NCBI GenBank assembly: GCA_003641675.1
Contig: QNBI01000039.1
Coordinates: forward strand, 1-9,881
From: Spirochaetota bacterium
Lineage (GTDB): Bacteria > Spirochaetota > Spirochaetia > SZUA-6
Direction: 5' to 3'
DNA length: 9,881 nt
Shown here: one piece after another, positions 6,370-9,881 of the stretch
Position numbering within the stretch: the stretch's first letter is position 1
How the letters are laid out: every line of letters begins with the position of its first letter
Notes under the pieces: model-generated
Told to the model about the DNA's origin: nothing
The model's input: the letters and a program-made list of their open reading frames with translations, nothing else
Database searches by the model: none
Made by a program: the position numbers and the translations under genes

Positions 6370-7416
6370 ATGAAAAATGGCATTAAGGTATTTTCAGTAT
6401 TTTCTCTTTTCTTCTTCCTTTCCTTTTTTTTATATTTTGGTTTTATTATAAAAACAGAGTTTACAAATACTTATACAAAAAACGAACAGAATTTTGCAGA
6501 ATTAAAACTCAGAGTTTTGTCGATTTATCTCATTTCATCCGATCTAAAAACCGACTATTTCAGCAGAAGAATGCACGAACTGCTAAAGAGTTATCATAGG
6601 CTCATTGCCTTTTCAATAAGTGACCGATCCGGAACTGTCCTTTATACAATTACCAAAACCAGATCTATTCTTGATAATAAAAATAAGTCTCACGCCATCT
6701 CGAATTCATTAAATCCTGTTTTTTTTACTGTTTTCAATGCTCCGATATCATTATCCGCTGCAAATATTTCATCTGTTAAAGCCGTCTATAGGTCTTTCCA
6801 GGTTAAAAATATTTACCCTATTTTAAAAAATGCATTTTTTGCCATTATTACCTTTCTCATTATTACCTTAATCTATCTTCTCTATCTTGTTACTGCAAGG
6901 GATATTAAAGGACATACAGAAATATATTCTCCCTTTTCCAACCTCGTCTGGAAAGATCACCTTATGTCCTCTCTTGAAAATGAAATTGAAAATAGTTATG
7001 CAGAGAAAAACAATTTAACTTTATCTATAATATCAATTGATAATTTTAAGAATTTACCAAATAAAGAACTGATCTATCTCAGAATAGCAACTATTTTAAA
7101 AACTAATTTTCGAAGCAAAAAGTTCCTTTTTGAGTGGTATTCCGGTTATGCTATTATTATGCGAAATACAGATATTCCAGAGGCGCTTCTAAAAATTAAA
7201 GAACTCAAAAAACAAATTGCTAATTCCATAACAGGGGTTTCTAATGTACGTATTTCCGCAGGTTTATCATCCAGAAACGGAAGATACCTAAATGCAGATA
7301 CACTCTACAGAGAGGCTAATACCGCTCTTTTAAAAGCCCAAAAAGAGGGAAATAGTATAATAGCCTTTAATGCCGATCCGGAAAAGTTCAAAGTTCTGCA
7401 TTTACAAGCTACATAG
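6370..7416 (+). CDS. Membrane protein with two TM helices and a degenerate GGDEF domain
   Basis: 348 residues. TM1 is ~7-27 (Phe/Leu-rich, after a short Lys-containing N-terminus), an extracytoplasmic sensor-like region spans ~28-150 (containing SISDRSGTVLYTI), TM2 is ~152-175 (FFAIITFLIITLIYLLYLV), and a cytoplasmic GGDEF-like domain covers ~196-334. That domain keeps the first aspartate motif (SIDNFK, D224) and a typical C-terminal half (VRISAGLS, then LYREANTALLKAQKEGNSIIAFN), but WYSGY (256-260) replaces GGDEF, so cyclase activity is very unlikely. Architecture is that of a membrane-bound diguanylate cyclase turned into a receptor or regulatory protein. The ATG at 6370 has no Shine-Dalgarno; a strong promoter places the transcript start on it. 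It is divergent from the Memo gene across 92 bp and ends a few bases from the truncated end of a convergent SDR gene. No HAMP or other linker domain is recognised. Confidence 0.7.
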   Translation: MKNGIKVFSVFSLFFFLSFFLYFGFIIKTEFTNTYTKNEQNFAELKLRVLSIYLISSDLKTDYFSRRMHELLKSYHRLIAFSISDRSGTVLYTITKTRSILDNKNKSHAISNSLNPVFFTVFNAPISLSAANISSVKAVYRSFQVKNIYPILKNAFFAIITFLIITLIYLLYLVTARDIKGHTEIYSPFSNLVWKDHLMSSLENEIENSYAEKNNLTLSIISIDNFKNLPNKELIYLRIATILKTNFRSKKFLFEWYSGYAIIMRNTDIPEALLKIKELKKQIANSITGVSNVRISAGLSSRNGRYLNADTLYREANTALLKAQKEGNSIIAFNADPEKFKVLHLQAT

Positions 7417-8005
7417 AATATATTAATTCCGGCCTTTTCTGCCCATGCAGTCTTAACAGCTGCAGGAGCCAGAACACTAACCCTAATGCCGAAATCGTTA
7501 ACCTCATTCAGGAGAGCTCTTGAAAAACCATCTACCCCGTGTTTCGCAGCAGTATATACAGCAAGTCCCGACCGGGCACGTATTCCTGGGATCGAAGTTG
7601 TATTTATAATGTGTCCGTTTTTTCTTTTTTTCATATAGGGCAAAACTGCCCGGCAGCCGTAGAGAGTAGCTATAAGGTTTACCGCAATACCTCTGTCTAT
7701 TTCTTCAATATTTAATTCATCAAAGGGAGCACTCTTAATACCTGCACCTATATTGTTGAATAGAACATCAACTTTTCTGAATATTTTTACCGTACCGTCT
7801 ATAAAGTGTTTTGCATTATCCCATTTGGTCATGTCACTTGGAAAATATTCAGCTATCCCTCCTATATCTTTTTAATAGATTTAAGGCGCTCCTCACGGCG
7901 CGCTGTCAGCGAAAGAGAATACCCCTTCTTCGCCAGTAATAAGGCAACCGCCTCACCTATTCCCGAAGACGCTCCGGCGATTGCCACTACTCTTTTATTT
8001 TGCAA
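7305..8005 (-). pseudogene. Short-chain dehydrogenase/reductase (SDR), frameshifted and C-terminally truncated
   Basis: The gene starts at TTG 8005, directly after the DUF4340 stop (TAATTG), with AAGGAG at 8020-8015, 9 nt upstream. The first frame gives the Rossmann nucleotide-binding start VVAIAGASSGIGEAVALLLA and stops at TAG 7864-7862 after 47 codons. The rest continues in another frame: SDMTKWDNAKH, NNIGAG, NTTSIPG, the catalytic YTAAK, and GIRVSVLAPAAVKTAW. Adding one A to the A5 run at 7873-7869 would join the two frames as KSIKKDIGGIAEYF. Recognisable SDR sequence ends near 7425 (AWAEKAGI); the frame then runs on to 7305 antisense to the GGDEF-like gene with no SDR character. That is about 194 residues of a family normally near 240-250, so the C-terminal substrate-side helices are missing. 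Ser and Tyr/Lys of the active site are present, so decay looks recent. A sequencing error could explain the frameshift but not the truncation. Confidence 0.8.
7869..7873 (-). other. Frameshift site in the SDR gene (A5 on the coding strand)
   Basis: The N-terminal frame is closed by TAG at 7864-7862 and the downstream frame is closed upstream by TAA at 7874-7872, so the frame change must lie within about 13 bp, centred on this homopolymer. One extra A restores a natural SDR sequence. Mutation, homopolymer sequencing error, or -1 ribosomal slippage would each produce the pattern. Confidence 0.75.
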
Positions 8006-9034
8006 TTACTTTTTCTCCTTCGTTTTGTTATTCGTTTCTTTCTTTACCAGTTTAAGAGAGTCAAGAGATTTAAAAATTCTCTTTAGCTGCCATACACTAA
8101 CAGCGTAAATATATTTCCCTTTAGCGAGTTTAACATAGAACTGTTCTGCATCATTTTTTTTGTTTCCTACAATTAAGGAATATTTATCATTATTCTGCAT
8201 AGTAAAAGAGAATATTGTTCTTGAGTTAGTAATACCAGCTTCTTCTTCTGTAAATGCAGCTTCAAAACTATTTCCCTCTATTGAAATCAAATCATCTAGA
8301 AGGACACCGGCTTTTTCATCATCTATGTTAAATGACGTATTACCTTCTACCTGCCATACCGACCCCTTTTTGGAATCTCCCTTAAACAGAGTATAGGACA
8401 TCGTTTTTAACTTATCACTTTTATCAAAAACCATATCCTTTTTAACTGTAATTTTTATAATATCATCTTTTTTTACGTTCTTCGGTAATATTTTGAGATA
8501 TGACCAGAAATCACTCTTTATATTTAAATAGTAGGAGAAGGATAAGGAATCTGTCTGTATGACCTCATTAGATTTTGAAGATCTAACGTAGTATCCTTTG
8601 CCTCCCAAACCTTCTTTTCCGATATACAGATCGCTGATTATTTTGTTGTTTTTATCATAGAGTATAAAATGCTTTGCAGTATCTTTGGTTACATCAAATT
8701 TCTTCCAGTTATCCGGATTATTTGTAATTATTTTTGATTTTTTAACCTTCCTTACAGCATCTATGAACCTCTCAATTTTATCCTTATCTGCAGGGAATGG
8801 TTTATTATCAATAGAAAGCGTCCAGCCATTGCTGTTCTTAGCTATTTCTATTTCACCGTCTTTACTCTTAATTTTTATTTTCCACACCTTATCTTTTTCT
8901 ATACCGGATAATATGGGCACATTGGCCTTTCTCTGTTCCACACGCTCCGGTGAAAATATAATACCAAGAACGTAGCCTATTACGAGAACGCCAAGAACTA
9001 TGCTTAAAGTAATTATTTTTCGCTTAAAATTCAT
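8006..9034 (-). CDS. DUF4340 domain-containing membrane-anchored protein
   Basis: 342 residues: one N-terminal membrane anchor (IITLSIVLGVLVIGYVLGIIF, ~7-27, signal-anchor type with no lipobox), then a long extracytoplasmic beta-rich region with many Lys. The pattern of Trp/aromatic-rich repeats (KVWKIKIKSKDGEIEI, GWTLSIDNKPFPAD, later LYIGKEGLGGKGYYV and SDFWSYLKIL) is that of DUF4340 proteins, which are usually encoded next to GldG-like ABC-transporter auxiliary proteins. The start is ATG 9034, with a strong Shine-Dalgarno GGGAGG (9046-9041) inside the end of the upstream gldG-like gene and only 1 nt between the two reading frames. The stop abuts the TTG start of the SDR pseudogene, so all three form one operon. 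The C-terminus is a Lys-rich tail (KETNNKTKEKK). Its biochemical role is not known; presumably it works with the GldG-like protein at the cell surface side of the membrane. Confidence 0.85.
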   Translation of the reverse strand: MNFKRKIITLSIVLGVLVIGYVLGIIFSPERVEQRKANVPILSGIEKDKVWKIKIKSKDGEIEIAKNSNGWTLSIDNKPFPADKDKIERFIDAVRKVKKSKIITNNPDNWKKFDVTKDTAKHFILYDKNNKIISDLYIGKEGLGGKGYYVRSSKSNEVIQTDSLSFSYYLNIKSDFWSYLKILPKNVKKDDIIKITVKKDMVFDKSDKLKTMSYTLFKGDSKKGSVWQVEGNTSFNIDDEKAGVLLDDLISIEGNSFEAAFTEEEAGITNSRTIFSFTMQNNDKYSLIVGNKKNDAEQFYVKLAKGKYIYAVSVWQLKRIFKSLDSLKLVKKETNNKTKEKK

Positions 9035-9035
9035 T

Positions 9036-9881
9036 TTAATCCTCCCGCTTCATAGATGCTAACCTCTTCTTTCTTCGTGCCAAAAACCTAAATACCCCAT
9101 AGAGTATAACAAGTAGAGGAACTAAAACGACATTAACTATTTGAGAAAGAAGCATCACAGTAACTCTCTTCTTAATATTCTGTATCTTATTTAGCCGTGT
9201 ATCTCTCGTTACTCTCGTTTTTATACTAAGCAAATCTTCACTATGCGAAAGCCATTCTGCACTGTTCTCCACAAAATCGGTGTTGTAATTTGCATCTGTA
9301 TATTGCAGCAAATTCGATACAAAATCCGAATCCCCGATTACAACAATACGTGTTTCGGCACTTTTTTTCTTTATCTCCTTCCAGTCTCTTGTTTCTCCTT
9401 CCCTCTTGGGAATTTGCATGCCGCTGAAATAACTGTTAAAAGTCCCTGTTACCGTATAGCCAAGATTATACTGCCCTTTCGTATCATTGCCGATATAAGC
9501 AAAGCTGCTTGCCTGATACGGATTTGTCATAAATCGTTCTTTCATGACCCATGCATCTTTGGTTGTTTTAATAATTGCCTCCGCTTTTTCGCCCTTCTTT
9601 TTTAACCAGGTCAGTGGGCTCGCCCAATAGAGATCCAATCCGGAAAATCTAGCCGTTATAGGGTTGTCCCTTGCAACAAATTGAGATGAAATAGTTATCC
9701 ACTCCGGATATTTTCCAAGGACCTGCCACATTGTCTGGCCGAAAATCTGTCTTGGAATCCTAAAATCTTTACTGTATTTATCCAGCACCATTTCTCTTTT
9801 TACTTCTACACCGTATTCTTTTAACATATCGAGAAGGGGTGATTTATCCATCTTCGATGCTACAAGGTTGTTACGCATATC
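9036..9881 (-). CDS. GldG-family ABC transporter auxiliary protein, C-terminal part (5' partial)
   Basis: The frame is open through the right edge; the ATG at 9878 is preceded by an in-frame GAT, so the visible 280+ residues are the C-terminal portion of a larger protein. Features typical of the GldG/ABC_transp_aux family: SPLLDMLKEYGVEV...LD (13-33), ETRIVVIGDSDFVSN (175-189), the later NTDFVENSAEWL (199-210), a basic segment LNKIQNIKKRV, and one C-terminal TM helix (~240-266, LLSQIVNVVLVPLLVILYG) followed by the basic tail FLARRKKRLASMKRED. In Bacteroidetes gliders GldG pairs with GldF/GldA, but homologues are widespread in non-gliding bacteria with an unknown substrate. The ATPase and permease genes, if present, should lie just beyond the right end of the window. 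Strong confidence in family, low in function. Confidence 0.83.
   Translation of the reverse strand, partial: DMRNNLVASKMDKSPLLDMLKEYGVEVKREMVLDKYSKDFRIPRQIFGQTMWQVLGKYPEWITISSQFVARDNPITARFSGLDLYWASPLTWLKKKGEKAEAIIKTTKDAWVMKERFMTNPYQASSFAYIGNDTKGQYNLGYTVTGTFNSYFSGMQIPKREGETRDWKEIKKKSAETRIVVIGDSDFVSNLLQYTDANYNTDFVENSAEWLSHSEDLLSIKTRVTRDTRLNKIQNIKKRVTVMLLSQIVNVVLVPLLVILYGVFRFLARRKKRLASMKRED

Noticed and set aside
7417..7440. Possible terminator between the GGDEF-like gene and the SDR remnant
   Set aside because: Only a short CCGGCC palindrome is present, with no stem-loop of useful length followed by a T run.
7305..7832. Stand-alone SDR gene starting at the ATG at 7832
   Set aside because: That start would remove the nucleotide-binding GASSGIG segment, which is plainly present upstream in another frame behind a strong ribosome site and a TTG start. 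The ATG is an internal methionine of a frameshifted gene.
7806..8108. + strand reading frame of 100 codons across the SDR/DUF4340 junction
   Set aside because: It is antisense to two recognisable genes, with no ribosome site and no known domain.
9243..9605. Cys/Phe-rich + strand reading frame within the gldG-like gene
   Set aside because: It is a shadow frame opposite a clear GldG-family protein.

Overview
The window is AT-rich bacterial DNA that most resembles a motile spirochaete (Treponema/Spirochaeta-like). The basis is the company of two tandem DUF115/Maf-type flagellar glycosyltransferase-like proteins, an acidic protein whose C-terminal helical tail resembles spirochaete flagellar collar proteins, a lone Memo-family protein, and a GldG/DUF4340 pair. 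No rRNA or other taxonomic marker is present, so the assignment is inference. I see no tRNA, rRNA, CRISPR array, transposase or phage gene, and the window is almost entirely coding.

Region 1 (2-5459, + strand) is a compact four-gene operon. It holds the 3' end of a Glu/Pro-rich acidic protein; a soluble protein with a GAF-like domain and a degenerate GGDEF-like domain (EGGSY in place of GGDEF); and two paralogous Maf/DUF115 proteins. Two junctions are TAATG stop/start overlaps. The third pair is separated by a TAG and three in-frame codons. The simplest reading is a locus for periplasmic flagellar assembly and flagellin modification, with a pseudo-diguanylate-cyclase protein co-translated with the putative glycosyltransferases.

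Region 2 (5447-6277, - strand) is a complete Memo-family gene with all expected metal-site residues. It converges on the second maf gene with a 13-bp coding overlap. Its divergent neighbour (6370-7416, +) is a two-TM protein with an extracytoplasmic sensor-like segment and a cytoplasmic GGDEF fold that has lost its signature (WYSGY). The 92-bp divergent spacer holds a near-consensus sigma70 promoter placed so that the predicted start of transcription is the start codon itself, suggesting a leaderless mRNA. An 8-bp inverted repeat covers its -10 box.

Region 3 (about 7417-9881, - strand) is the distal part of a GldG - DUF4340 - SDR operon (GldG incomplete at the window edge). The SDR gene is broken twice: a one-base frameshift in an A5 run near residue 45, and loss of its last ~40-50 codons at a junction only a few bases from the stop of the convergent GGDEF-like gene.

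The most interesting signals are the Maf/pseudo-GGDEF/collar-like operon, the two signature-less GGDEF domains in one window, the apparent leaderless promoter, and the decayed SDR gene at a probable deletion junction.
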